DNA of 29,280 nucleotides from an uncultured Atopobium sp. (GTDB lineage Bacteria; Actinomycetota; Coriobacteriia; Coriobacteriales; Atopobiaceae). Under the pieces are notes generated by a model, which had not been told where the DNA came from, ran no database searches, and was given only the letters and a program-made list of their open reading frames with translations. Made by a program: the position numbers and the translations under genes. The number at the start of each line of letters is the position of its first letter. The stretch's first letter is position 1. The stretch lies in the NCBI GenBank assembly GCA_938041635.1, contig CALIAD010000167.1, positions 1 through 29,280 of the forward strand, given 5' to 3'. Of this stretch, positions 23,501-29,280 are shown in pieces.

Positions 23501-23571
23501 CTCAGTTACATGTCACAACCGATGAGCTTGGTAATCCCGTTGCCTCAGGCAGTACTGGTATTTCAAGCTAA
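20566..23571 (+). CDS. Large iron-sulfur flavoprotein oxidoreductase (GltD/NfnB-like core with ferredoxin domains)
   Basis: A 1001-aa protein with these parts in order: a winged-helix-like segment (about 110-170, PATLEELCKRTGKTAEEL); a Cys-rich domain (C257, C259, C270, C278, later CNCNVNVC at 331-338); a [4Fe-4S] ferredoxin motif (C366, C369, C372, C376); a GltD-type N-terminal cluster domain (C432, C436, C471, C475, C479, C483); an FAD fold (GAGPAG 533-538); an NAD(P)H fold (GGGNVA 664-669); the FAD-closing GDVYTGP (about 809); and a C-terminal ferredoxin (C905, C908, C918, C921, C924, C928). This predicts a soluble enzyme passing electrons between NAD(P)H and several iron-sulfur centres. 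The ATG at 20566 has AGGAGAGG before it. It lies between hypB and hypA, suggesting a link with hydrogen or nickel metabolism. The exact reaction is unknown. Confidence 0.85.
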   Translation: MAEEVPARKTPKHGNAMRGSLTDEEIARRNVLPTTNPAGGPIRILAQNHITENDEVVHYKTVDPNEPGPASSEQFKPLVRDEVQKITSRLGHKIVKDDPEYWGIAAIMTEEEAAVTKHMKVRQPATLEELCKRTGKTAEELQPILDVLSVKGMIEYNWENKSKQKQYVLPMFVPGSAEFTVMNESQLEEHPEMASLFERMTYLPLKNVTKLVPEGGAGVGMHVIPVERSIEQVNHTVTVEHISHWLKKYDRYAATPCSCRLAERVRGDGCADDPEDWCLAIGDMADYCVETGKGHYITYDEVIDICTKAEKNGFVHQITNIDGEDKIFAICNCNVNVCYALRTSQLFNTPNLSRSAFVAHVDEEKCVACGGCVEVCPAGAPQLGQKLPTRTGKISYPTQDLPDDKFWGESDWDWNYKNNNRIECHDTGTAPCKVACPAHISVQGYLRMAAEGRYRDALELIKKENPFPAVCGRVCNKRCEAACTRGTIDQAVAIDDVKKFIAQKDLEAEHRFIPEPVIPSNRGRFNQKIAIIGAGPAGLSCAYYLAERGYNPVVFEKNLLPGGMMVYGIPSYKLEKNVVAAEIDVLKEMGVEIRCGVEVGKDITLDELRAQGFIGFYIAIGCQGGRKANIAGEDADGVISAVDFLHFVTEHPQHEVHGKTVVIGGGNVAIDAARVSARCGSESVTMVCLEQPEEMPALPEEITEAQEDGVSIKNGWGPAFIDTDEQGHVCGVTFKRCTRVFDKDKRFSPCFDDEQTMYLEADAVVLSIGQTVEWGSLLEGQAVELTRGNLACADSQTYQTAQPDVFVGGDVYTGPRFVIDAIAAGHEAAISLHRFVQKGSSLTIGRNQRHYVELDKSDAAVESCGYDHAGRQRSTCDTVKNIRHNWSDPSHTFTPEQIRIETARCLKCGASIVDANKCIGCGLCTTRCEFDAIHLFRDNPHCSDMVAAEHKAGKILSYVGKRAVKIIKNPARKTKTPKPQLHVTTDELGNPVASGSTGISS

Positions 23572-23594
23572 CGTGCAAACAGAAATCAACTAAC

Positions 23595-23939
23595 ATGCAT
23601 GAGCTGGGAATTGCGTTTTACCTCATAGATATGGTTGAAGACCTGGGAAAACAGAACAACCTCACTTCAGTTGCGCGCGTAAAGTTGCAGCTAGGGGAGG
23701 TATCTGGAGTTGTTCCAACGTACTTGTTGGATGTATGGCGCTGGGCAGCTGATCGCACGGAGCTGCTACACGGAGCTCAGCTAGAAATTGAAGAAGTACC
23801 AGCTCTAACACAGTGTTTATCGTGCAATAAAACGTACGTTACGGTAACGTATGGTCGCACATGCCCTTACTGTTCTAGCGAGAAAACAGAACTCATCCAA
23901 GGCTTAGAAATTGAGCTTGCTGAGATTGAGGCCACCTAG
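23595..23939 (+). CDS. hypA: Nickel metallochaperone HypA
   Basis: The 114-aa partner of HypB that delivers nickel to hydrogenase precursors. It begins MHELGI, where the free N-terminus and His2 form the nickel site, and carries the structural zinc ribbon CLSC (C74, C77) and CPYC (C90, C93). The internal KLQLGEVSGVVP segment is characteristic of the family. The gene begins 23 bases after the flavoprotein and has only a weak ribosome site, which suggests translational coupling or low expression. In most genomes hypA and hypB are adjacent; here a 3-kb gene separates them. Confidence 0.95.
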   Translation: MHELGIAFYLIDMVEDLGKQNNLTSVARVKLQLGEVSGVVPTYLLDVWRWAADRTELLHGAQLEIEEVPALTQCLSCNKTYVTVTYGRTCPYCSSEKTELIQGLEIELAEIEAT

Positions 23940-23963
23940 CATTTGTATTTTCTATGAAGTATG

Positions 23964-24015
23964 GATACGCCCGGCACAGTGTCTTGTTGACATGTGGCTT
24001 TCATCAGCGTAAAGT
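23964..24015 (+). promoter_or_regulatory. Promoter of the rpsL-rpsG-fusA-rpsJ operon with shared upstream 11-mer
   Basis: TTGACA (23987-23992), 17 bases, TAAAGT (24010-24015). The 11-mer GATACGCCCGG (23964-23974) lies 12 bases before the -35 box, as before the tuf operon and near rplC. Confidence 0.7.
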
Positions 24016-24104
24016 ACTTCCCTGCGTAATTCCAAGGGGACAGTGCTGTGTCGCCTTTCGAATATGTAAAACTGCAGGTAGATAGGTATAAGAAGGAGAA
24101 GATC

Positions 24105-24476
24105 TTGCCTACTATTAACCAGCTCGTACGTAAGGGCCGCGTGAGCGTCAAGTCAAAGTCCAAAAACGCTGCTCTTCAGCACAACCCACAGAAGCGTGGT
24201 GTTTGCACCCGCGTTTTCACCACTACGCCAAAGAAGCCTAACTCAGCACTCCGTAAGGTTGCTCGTGTTCGTCTTGTTAATGGCATTGAGGTAACCGCTT
24301 ACATTCCTGGTGAGGGCCACAACCTCCAGGAGCACTCCATTGTTCTGGTTCGTGGCGGCCGTGTCCGTGACCTTCCTGGTGTTCGTTACAAGGTTGTTCG
24401 CGGTGCATTCGACTGCGCAGCAGTTCAGAATCGTGCTCAGGGCCGTTCCCGTTACGGCACTAAGCGTGCTAAGTAA
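24105..24476 (+). CDS. rpsL: 30S ribosomal protein S12 (TTG start, natural Arg88)
   Basis: The 123-aa protein of the decoding centre. Start: the S12 N-terminus (PTINQLVRKGR) begins at a TTG codon (24105) with AAGGAG (24093-24098) six bases before it; the longer open frame to 24048 encodes sequence foreign to S12. The streptomycin region TTTPKKPNSALRK keeps both lysines (K43, K44). In the second region it reads GGRVRDLPGVRY, so residue 88 is Arg where E. coli, Thermus and mycobacteria have Lys. The Asp that carries beta-methylthiolation in some bacteria (D89) is present. First gene of the str-type operon; rpsG follows after 38 bases. Confidence 0.97.
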   Translation: MPTINQLVRKGRVSVKSKSKNAALQHNPQKRGVCTRVFTTTPKKPNSALRKVARVRLVNGIEVTAYIPGEGHNLQEHSIVLVRGGRVRDLPGVRYKVVRGAFDCAAVQNRAQGRSRYGTKRAK

Positions 24477-24514
24477 TCACGTCCACTACTCGAACTAGTT
24501 CTTAGGAGATTAAT

Positions 24515-24985
24515 ATGCCGCGTCGCGCAGCAGCAGTACGTCGTGAGGTTATGCCTGACGCCGTCTACAACAATCGTCTGGTAACCCAGCTCATTAACAA
24601 GGTCCTTCTCGACGGCAAGAAAGCAACCGCAGAGCGCATTGTCTACGGTGCATTTGACATCGTCGCAGAGAAGACTGGCGAGGATGCCCTCACTGTCTTC
24701 AAGAAGGCTATGGATAACATTCGCCCAACACTCGAGGTTAAGCCTAAGCGTGTTGGTGGCGCTACTTACCAGGTTCCAATGGAGGTCAACTCCCGCCGTG
24801 CAACTACTCTTGCTATCCGCTGGATGGTCACTTTCAGCCGTAGCCGTAAAGAGAAGACCATGGCAGAGCGTCTTGCAAACGAGATCATCGACGCAACTAA
24901 CGGCGTAGGTGCATCCGTCAAGCGCCGCGAGGACCTGTACAAGATGGCTGAGGCCAACCGCGCCTTCTCCCACTACCGCTTCTAG
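24515..24985 (+). CDS. rpsG: 30S ribosomal protein S7
   Basis: The 156-aa primary binder of the 16S rRNA 3' domain, and autogenous repressor of the str operon in E. coli. It shows MPRRAAAVRREVMPDAVYNN, the KVLLDGKK segment, the RVGGATYQVPMEV hairpin, the RWMV helix and the C-terminal HYRF. TTAGGAG precedes the ATG. The length and order (rpsL-rpsG-fusA) are classical. No obvious S7-binding fold was picked out by eye in the 38-base gap. Confidence 0.98.
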   Translation: MPRRAAAVRREVMPDAVYNNRLVTQLINKVLLDGKKATAERIVYGAFDIVAEKTGEDALTVFKKAMDNIRPTLEVKPKRVGGATYQVPMEVNSRRATTLAIRWMVTFSRSRKEKTMAERLANEIIDATNGVGASVKRREDLYKMAEANRAFSHYRF

Positions 24986-25009
24986 TCGGAATTCAGGAGT
25001 AGCAAACAA

Positions 25010-27106
25010 ATGGCTAAGACTAAGTACAATCTTAAAGACCTCCGCAACATCGGCATCATGGCTCACATCGATGCTGGTAAGACAACCACTACGGAGCGTA
25101 TTCTTTACTACACCGGTAAGACCCACAAGATTGGTGAGGTTCACGACGGTGCAGCAACTATGGACTGGATGGTTCAGGAGCAGGAGCGCGGCGTAACCAT
25201 TACTTCCGCAGCTACCACTTGCTTCTGGAAAGACCACGTCATCCAGATTATCGACACCCCAGGTCACGTTGACTTTACCGCTGAGGTTGAGCGTTCTCTT
25301 CGTGTTCTGGACGGCGCAGTTGCAGTCTTCGACGCAGTTGCAGGCGTTCAGCCACAGTCCGAGACCGTTTGGCGTCAGGCAACCAAGTACGGCGTACCTC
25401 GTATTGCATTCATCAACAAGTTTGACCGCGTAGGCGCAGACTTCTTCCGTGCAATCCAGACCATGCGTGACCGCCTTGGCGCAAACGCAATTGCAGCTCA
25501 GGTCCCAATGGGCGCTGAGTCCAACTTCTGGGGTCTTATCGACCTTGTCACCAACACTGCATGGGACTTCAAAGAGGATGCTAAGGGCATGATTTACCCT
25601 GAGCCACTCGACGAGATTCCTGCTGAGTTTGTAGAGATTGCAGCTGAGAAGCGTGAAGAGCTTCTTGAGGCAGCTTCTGACTTCTCTGAGGAGCTCATGA
25701 TGGCTGTTCTCGAGGGTGAAGAGGTTGACGTTGAGACCCTTAAGGGTGCTCTTCGTGCTGGCGTTCTTGCTGGTCAGATTAACCCTGTCTTTGTTGGTTC
25801 CGCTTACAAGAACAAGGGTATTCAGGAGCTTCTGGACGCAGTCATCGACTTCCTTCCAAGTCCTCTGGATGTTCCAGAGATTGATGGCGTCACTCCTAAG
25901 GGTGACGAGGCTGTCCGTCACGCAGACGTTAAAGAGCCATTCTCCGCTCTTGCATTCAAGATCATGACTGACCCTTATGTTGGTAAGCTTACCTACATTC
26001 GTGTTTACTCTGGTCAGGCTGAGGCAGGTTCTTACGTCTACAACTCCGTCAAGGACAACCGTGAGCGCTTTGGCCGCATCCTTGAGATGAACGCAAACGA
26101 CCGTGTTGACCGTGAAGAGTGCTCCGCAGGCGACATCGTTGCATGCGTTGGTCTGAAGAACACCACTACTGGTGACACCCTTTGTGACGAGAAGAACCCA
26201 ATCATCCTTGAGTCCATCAGCTTCGCAGATCCTGTTATCGACGTTGCTGTTGAGCCTAAGACCAAGGCTGAGCAGGAGAAGATGTCCATCGGCCTTTCTA
26301 AGCTGGCTGAAGAGGACCCAACCTTCCAGGTTCACACTGATCACGAGACCGGCCAGACCATCATTGCTGGTATGGGCGAGCTTCACCTTGAGATTATTGT
26401 TGACCGTCTCCGTCGTGAGTTTAAGGTTGACTGCAACGTTGGTAAGCCACAGGTTGCTTACCGTGAGACTGCTGGTAAGGCAGTAAGCCACGCTGAGGGC
26501 AAGTTTGTCCGTCAGTCCGGTGGTAAGGGTCAGTATGGCCACGCAGTCATCGACCTTGAGCCACAGGAAGAGGGCAAGGGTTACGAGTTTGTCAACGCTA
26601 TCGTCGGTGGTGTTATTCCTAAGGAGTACATCCCATCTATCGATAAGGGCATTCGTGAGGCTCTTGAGAACGGCGTCATTGCTGGTTACCCAGTAGTCGA
26701 CATCAAGGTCACCCTTGTTGACGGTTCTTACCACGAGGTCGACTCTTCTGAGGCAGCATTCAAGATTGCTGGTTCTATGGCAATTAAGGATGCTCTCAAG
26801 AAGTCCAACCCAGTCCTTCTCGAGCCAGTTGAGTCTGTTGAGGTTGAGACACCTGAGCAGTACATGGGCGACGTTATGGGCAACCTTTCTTCCCGTCGTG
26901 GCAAGATTGAGGGTATGGACGATCGTATGGACGCCAAGGTCATCCGCGCTAAGGTGCCTCTTGGTGAGATGTTCGGTTACGCAACCGACCTTCGTTCCCA
27001 GACCCAGGGCCGTGCGAGCTACACCATGCAGTTCGATTCTTACGAGCCTGTTCCAAACGCTGTACGCGAAGAGATTGTCGCCAAAAACGGCGGCTCTGCA
27101 TCCTAA
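25010..27106 (+). CDS. fusA: Elongation factor G
   Basis: Ribosomal translocase, 698 aa. G motifs: AHIDAGKTTTTER (P-loop), RGVTITSAATTC (switch I), DTPGHVDF and NKFDR, followed by domain II, and domain III-V landmarks such as GMGELHLEIIVDRLRREF, RQSGGKGQYGHAVI and the C-terminal RSQTQGRASYTMQF. Full length and without anomalies. The ATG at 25010 follows CAGGAG. The tuf gene that often follows fusA is located far upstream; here rpsJ comes next, 43 bases after the stop. Confidence 0.99.
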   Translation: MAKTKYNLKDLRNIGIMAHIDAGKTTTTERILYYTGKTHKIGEVHDGAATMDWMVQEQERGVTITSAATTCFWKDHVIQIIDTPGHVDFTAEVERSLRVLDGAVAVFDAVAGVQPQSETVWRQATKYGVPRIAFINKFDRVGADFFRAIQTMRDRLGANAIAAQVPMGAESNFWGLIDLVTNTAWDFKEDAKGMIYPEPLDEIPAEFVEIAAEKREELLEAASDFSEELMMAVLEGEEVDVETLKGALRAGVLAGQINPVFVGSAYKNKGIQELLDAVIDFLPSPLDVPEIDGVTPKGDEAVRHADVKEPFSALAFKIMTDPYVGKLTYIRVYSGQAEAGSYVYNSVKDNRERFGRILEMNANDRVDREECSAGDIVACVGLKNTTTGDTLCDEKNPIILESISFADPVIDVAVEPKTKAEQEKMSIGLSKLAEEDPTFQVHTDHETGQTIIAGMGELHLEIIVDRLRREFKVDCNVGKPQVAYRETAGKAVSHAEGKFVRQSGGKGQYGHAVIDLEPQEEGKGYEFVNAIVGGVIPKEYIPSIDKGIREALENGVIAGYPVVDIKVTLVDGSYHEVDSSEAAFKIAGSMAIKDALKKSNPVLLEPVESVEVETPEQYMGDVMGNLSSRRGKIEGMDDRMDAKVIRAKVPLGEMFGYATDLRSQTQGRASYTMQFDSYEPVPNAVREEIVAKNGGSAS

Positions 27107-27149
27107 GTAAACGACCACGAGCTCTAGCTCATTTATGGAGGTACCCAAA

Positions 27150-27458
27150 GTGTCAAGCCAGAAGATCAGGATTCGCCTCAAGGGCTATGATCACGAGGTC
27201 ATTGATCAGTCCGCTAAGCTGATTGTTGACACCGCACAGAAGACAGGTGCGCGTGTTTCCGGTCCTATCCCTCTGCCAACCGAGCGCAACCTTTACACCG
27301 TTATCCGCTCACCACACAAGGATAAGGATTCCCGTGATCAGTTTGAGATGCGCACTCACAAGCGTCTCATCGATATTCTCGACCCAAGCGCTTCTACCGT
27401 TGATTCGCTTATGCGTCTCGACCTTCCAGCTGGTGTCGATATCGAGATCAAGCTCTAA
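27150..27458 (+). CDS. rpsJ: 30S ribosomal protein S10
   Basis: The 102-aa protein of the small-subunit head, also the NusE antitermination factor that pairs with NusG. It shows KIRIRLKGYDHEVIDQSA, GPIPLPTERNLYTVIRSPH and FEMRTHKRLIDI. The GTG at 27150 is chosen because GGAGG (27137-27141) is eight bases before it and it gives the standard N-terminus; the frame extends to 27135 without a ribosome site. Unusually, a terminator, a repeat cluster and a phosphatase gene separate it from rplC, which normally follows it directly in the S10 operon. Confidence 0.98.
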   Translation: MSSQKIRIRLKGYDHEVIDQSAKLIVDTAQKTGARVSGPIPLPTERNLYTVIRSPHKDKDSRDQFEMRTHKRLIDILDPSASTVDSLMRLDLPAGVDIEIKL

Positions 27459-27481
27459 GCATACGGCTTAATCCAACTTGC

Positions 27482-27517
27482 AAACCCTCCTGCGCATCTT
27501 CGCGCGGGAGGGTTTTT
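27482..27517 (+). terminator. Rho-independent terminator after rpsJ
   Basis: AAACCCTCC (27482-27490) with an inner GCGC pairs with GCGC and GGAGGGTTT (27507-27515), ending in five T residues. Confidence 0.95.
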
Positions 27518-27634
27518 GCGTGAGTGGCGTTGAACCACGTGCGGAGACCGTGCGAACACGGGTCGCAAGCGATTTCAACCCGGCATCCATTTCGTGTGGA
27601 TAACGGGTTTCTTGTGCGCATATGCTGGAAGTGG

Positions 27635-27839
27635 ACGGGTTTCTCGCCAGGTGGGCGGCGCGAGCCTGACGTGCGCCTGATTTCTTCAAAGAATCTGTAA
27701 ATTTTGCCTAAATACATCAAAGAATCTGTGGATTTGCCTGATTTTGTTAAAGAATCGGTGGCGGAAATACAGATTCTTTGTACTTTTCAGGCAGACTTTT
27801 CTAGACGTAACTCACATCTGCACTTGGCGAGAAACCCGT
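27635..27839. repeat. 19-bp inverted word-C repeats flanking element A copy 3
   Basis: ACGGGTTTCTCGCCAGGTG (27635-27653) and CACTTGGCGAGAAACCCGT (27821-27839) match as inverted repeats at 18 of 19 positions. They enclose the 118-bp element at 27675-27792, with 21 and 28 bases in between. The right arm ends about 40 bases before the phosphatase gene. The rest of 27518-27634 holds only a decayed CGGGTTTC copy (about 27604). Confidence 0.85.
27675..27792 (+). repeat. Intergenic element type A, copy 3 (118 bp)
   Basis: Same length and order as the other two copies: CAAAGAATCTGT twice, TAAAGAATCGGT, then the inverted ACAGATTCTTTG and TACTTTTCAGGC. By hand count about 10 of 118 positions differ from copy 1, several of them in the variable bases of the second unit. 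Confidence 0.9.
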
Positions 27840-27880
27840 AGAATAGGAAGCGAATACTTTTACAGCGCACAGGAGAAGAG

Positions 27881-28420
27881 ATGAACCAAAACCCGCAGAA
27901 TGCAAGTAGCCAGCTAAATATCGGCTGCTCGGTAAACGCTCACCCAAATTACTCCCGTATGACAAAAATCCTCTTTGTGTGCCACGGAAATATCTGCAGG
28001 TCAACGATGGCACAGTACGTCATGCAAGATCTTGTCGAGAAAAATGGTCTCGCAGACTCGTTTGTCATCGACTCAGCGGCAACCTCCACTGAAGAGATTG
28101 GTAATCCAGTTGACCCTCGTACGCGACGCAAGCTTCAGCAAGAGGGGATTCGTTGCGGCAATCATCGTGCGAGGCAGATGACGCGCGCAGATTACGAGAA
28201 CTTTGATTACCTCATTGGCATGGACCACAATAACCTGCGCAACATGATGCGCATACTAAAGGATGATTCGCTTGGAAAGGTTTCGCTACTCCTTGATTGG
28301 ACAGAGAAGCCTCGTGATATTGCGGATCCATGGTATTCAGGAAATTTTGATCTGACGTATGAGGATGTCACTGAGGGTTGCGAAGTATTGCTCAAGAAAC
28401 TTTTGGCTGCCTGGTCTTAG
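27881..28420 (+). CDS. Low-molecular-weight protein tyrosine phosphatase
   Basis: A 179-aa protein with the phosphatase loop CHGNICRS (C34 to R40, C-x5-R-S) and the catalytic DPW motif (D149-P150, in IADPWYSG), which together define the LMW-PTP family; arsenate reductases of this fold lack this DP arrangement. The ATG at 27881 is favoured by AGGAGA shortly before it. It gives a 26-residue N-terminal extension ahead of the usual MTKILFVCHGN start at 27959, which has no ribosome site. In other bacteria such enzymes act on exopolysaccharide tyrosine kinases or stress signalling; the target here is unknown. It is a single gene inserted between rpsJ and rplC, framed by repeat DNA. Confidence 0.9.
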   Translation: MNQNPQNASSQLNIGCSVNAHPNYSRMTKILFVCHGNICRSTMAQYVMQDLVEKNGLADSFVIDSAATSTEEIGNPVDPRTRRKLQQEGIRCGNHRARQMTRADYENFDYLIGMDHNNLRNMMRILKDDSLGKVSLLLDWTEKPRDIADPWYSGNFDLTYEDVTEGCEVLLKKLLAAWS

Positions 28421-28449
28421 TTGCCTAGCCTTAGCTGCTTAGTCTTGGC

Positions 28450-28466
28450 AGCCTGATTTTGGCAAA
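28450..28466 (+). repeat. Solitary decayed unit of the type A repeat
   Basis: AGCCTGATTTTGGCAAAG matches the start of a type A unit, but the core is broken (TTATTAT) and no inverted arm follows. It lies just after the phosphatase gene. GGCTGCC (28403-28409) and GGCAGCC (28447-28453) could pair around it. Confidence 0.45.
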
Positions 28467-28539
28467 GTTATTATCGCGGATTGTTTTTACAAAATTTTTC
28501 GAAAAAACTTTTCAAAATTCCTTGGGTTTCTCGCCAATG

Positions 28540-28565
28540 GATACGCCCGGGTCAGCGGTTTGACC
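28540..28565 (+). promoter_or_regulatory. Shared 11-mer and -35-like box upstream of rplC
   Basis: GATACGCCCGG (28540-28550) is followed nine bases later by TTGACC (28560-28565). The -10 is unclear (AAAGAT at 28585-28590 with a 19-base spacer). TTTCTCGCCA lies directly upstream. Confidence 0.5.
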
Positions 28566-28651
28566 TCGCAAAATACGCGAGAAGAAAGATCTCGCAGCTA
28601 GAAGGTATCAAACGCTCTTCACAAAGCGTTCATCTTTTAGAGATTTTAGGC

Positions 28652-28680
28652 TTGTTTCTTGTCAAAAATGAGTGTAAAGT
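28652..28680 (+). promoter_or_regulatory. Second candidate promoter of rplC
   Basis: TTGTTT (28652-28657), 17 bases, TAAAGT (28675-28680), the same -10 word as in the rpsL promoter. About 120 bases of leader follow before rplC. An AACGCT/AGCGTT hairpin (about 28610-28630) lies just upstream. The 28681-28790 leader shows no coding potential. Confidence 0.5.
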
Positions 28681-28801
28681 AGACGGGCTGCTCAAACAGG
28701 ACAATTATGTCTAAAGGCAGTATGTACAGGACGTGGTCCGCTGGGGAAGAGTACCCGATGTGCTCTCAAGGTCCCATGACCACCGAAGGTTAGGAAAGAG
28801 C

Positions 28802-29280
28802 ATGGTTAATACCATCCTCGGCCGCAAGCTGGGCATGACCCAGGTATGGGACGAGAACGACAATGTCGTTCCTGTTACCGTCGTTCTTGCTGGCCCCTGC
28901 ACCGTTTCACAGGTAAAGACTGTTGAGACGGACGGCTACAATGCCGTACAGATTGGCTTCGGCGACATCTCCGAGAAGCATGTCAACAAGCCAATGGCTG
29001 GTCACTTCAAGGCACAGGGCGTCGAGCCAATGCGTTACCTCCGCGAGGTCCGCGTTGAGGATGCTTCTGAGCACAAGACCGGCGATGTTGTCACAGTTGC
29101 TGACTTCTCTGAGGTCACCGCTGTTGACGTAACAGGCACTTCTAAGGGTAAGGGTTTCCAGGGTACCGTTAAGCGCTGGAACTTCTCTCGCGGTCCAATG
29201 ACTCACGGTTCTCGTAACCAGCGTCGTCCAGGTTCCATTGGTCAGTGCGCATACCCTGCACGCGTTCGTAAGGGCCTTCA
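28802..29280 (+). CDS. rplC: 50S ribosomal protein L3 (cut by window edge)
   Basis: The first 159 codons of L3, one of the first proteins to bind 23S rRNA in assembly. It begins MVNTILGRKLGMTQVWDE, the family N-terminus, and continues with VVPVTVVLAGPCTVSQVKT and the conserved loop GKGFQGTVKRWNFSRGPMTHGSRNQRRPGSIGQC, which reaches toward the peptidyl transferase centre. AGGAAAG precedes the ATG. It would start the remainder of the S10 operon, here with its own promoter region and leader. Confidence 0.98.
   Translation, partial: MVNTILGRKLGMTQVWDENDNVVPVTVVLAGPCTVSQVKTVETDGYNAVQIGFGDISEKHVNKPMAGHFKAQGVEPMRYLREVRVEDASEHKTGDVVTVADFSEVTAVDVTGTSKGKGFQGTVKRWNFSRGPMTHGSRNQRRPGSIGQCAYPARVRKGL

Noticed and set aside
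24452..27181. Very long antisense open frame (909 codons) opposite rpsG-fusA; similar ones opposite rpoB (11748-14354) and rpoC (15830-18625)
   Set aside because: They mirror strongly biased codons of highly expressed genes, have no ribosome sites, and encode protein without family features. They are shadows, not genes.
28481..28714. 77-codon frame between the phosphatase gene and rplC
   Set aside because: It starts at TTG without a ribosome site and covers the shared 11-mer and promoter-like sequences; there is no recognisable protein feature.

Overview
This 29.3 kb window reads as the chromosome of an actinomycete of class Coriobacteriia, most likely an Atopobiaceae member (Atopobium/Lancefieldella/Olsenella-like). 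The evidence is actinobacterial-type rpoB and rpoC (including the acidic coiled-coil insert near the beta' N-terminus), a moderate G+C content with strongly biased codons in the translation genes, and the local gene order. The genus is an inference. Nearly every gene lies on the + strand; the only exception is a truncated ABC exporter at the left edge.

Layout. (1) 1-191: start of an ABC exporter on the minus strand. (2) 434-3606: cysS, rlmB (with a 108-residue Gly/Arg-rich tail) and a rae1/yacP-type NYN RNase. (3) 3607-4160: repeat cluster 1, then tRNA-Thr(TGT) with its terminator. (4) 4360-6170: two promoters, tRNA-Tyr, tRNA-Thr(GGT), tRNA-Met and tuf. (5) 6216-8980: rpmG, tRNA-Trp, secE, nusG, rplK, rplA. 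(6) 9135-10466: rplJ-rplL behind an L10-type leader with an attenuator. (7) 10467-11290: repeat cluster 2 and the rpoB promoter region. (8) 11295-19331: rpoB-rpoC. (9) 19351-23939: an accessory nickel-type module made of an ArsR/SmtB metal sensor, hypB, a 1001-aa iron-sulfur flavoprotein and hypA. (10) 23964-27517: rpsL-rpsG-fusA-rpsJ. (11) 27518-27880: repeat cluster 3. (12) A low-molecular-weight protein tyrosine phosphatase, then rplC running off the right edge. The last three items interrupt the usual rpsJ-rplC linkage of the S10 operon.

Most of the window is the transcription/translation core: aminoacyl-tRNA synthetase, tRNAs, elongation factors, ribosomal proteins, RNA polymerase, Sec/Nus factors, an rRNA methylase and a ribosome-associated RNase. 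The accessory content sits in the gaps between these operons.

The most unusual observations are: (a) the beta' subunit carries a C-terminal extension with an ungapped RNA polymerase alpha-CTD-like domain that keeps most of the DNA-contacting residues; (b) two families of intergenic elements, 118 and 120 bp long, share one design (three direct units of about 31 nt, the last followed by an inverted unit, GCCTG...CAGGC ends) but have different core words; (c) the ArsR-hypB-flavoprotein-hypA module, whose sensor has a textbook alpha-5 metal site; (d) ribosomal protein S12 has Arg at position 88, a residue linked to streptomycin resistance elsewhere; (e) an 11-mer, GATACGCCCGG, recurs just upstream of three translation operons.
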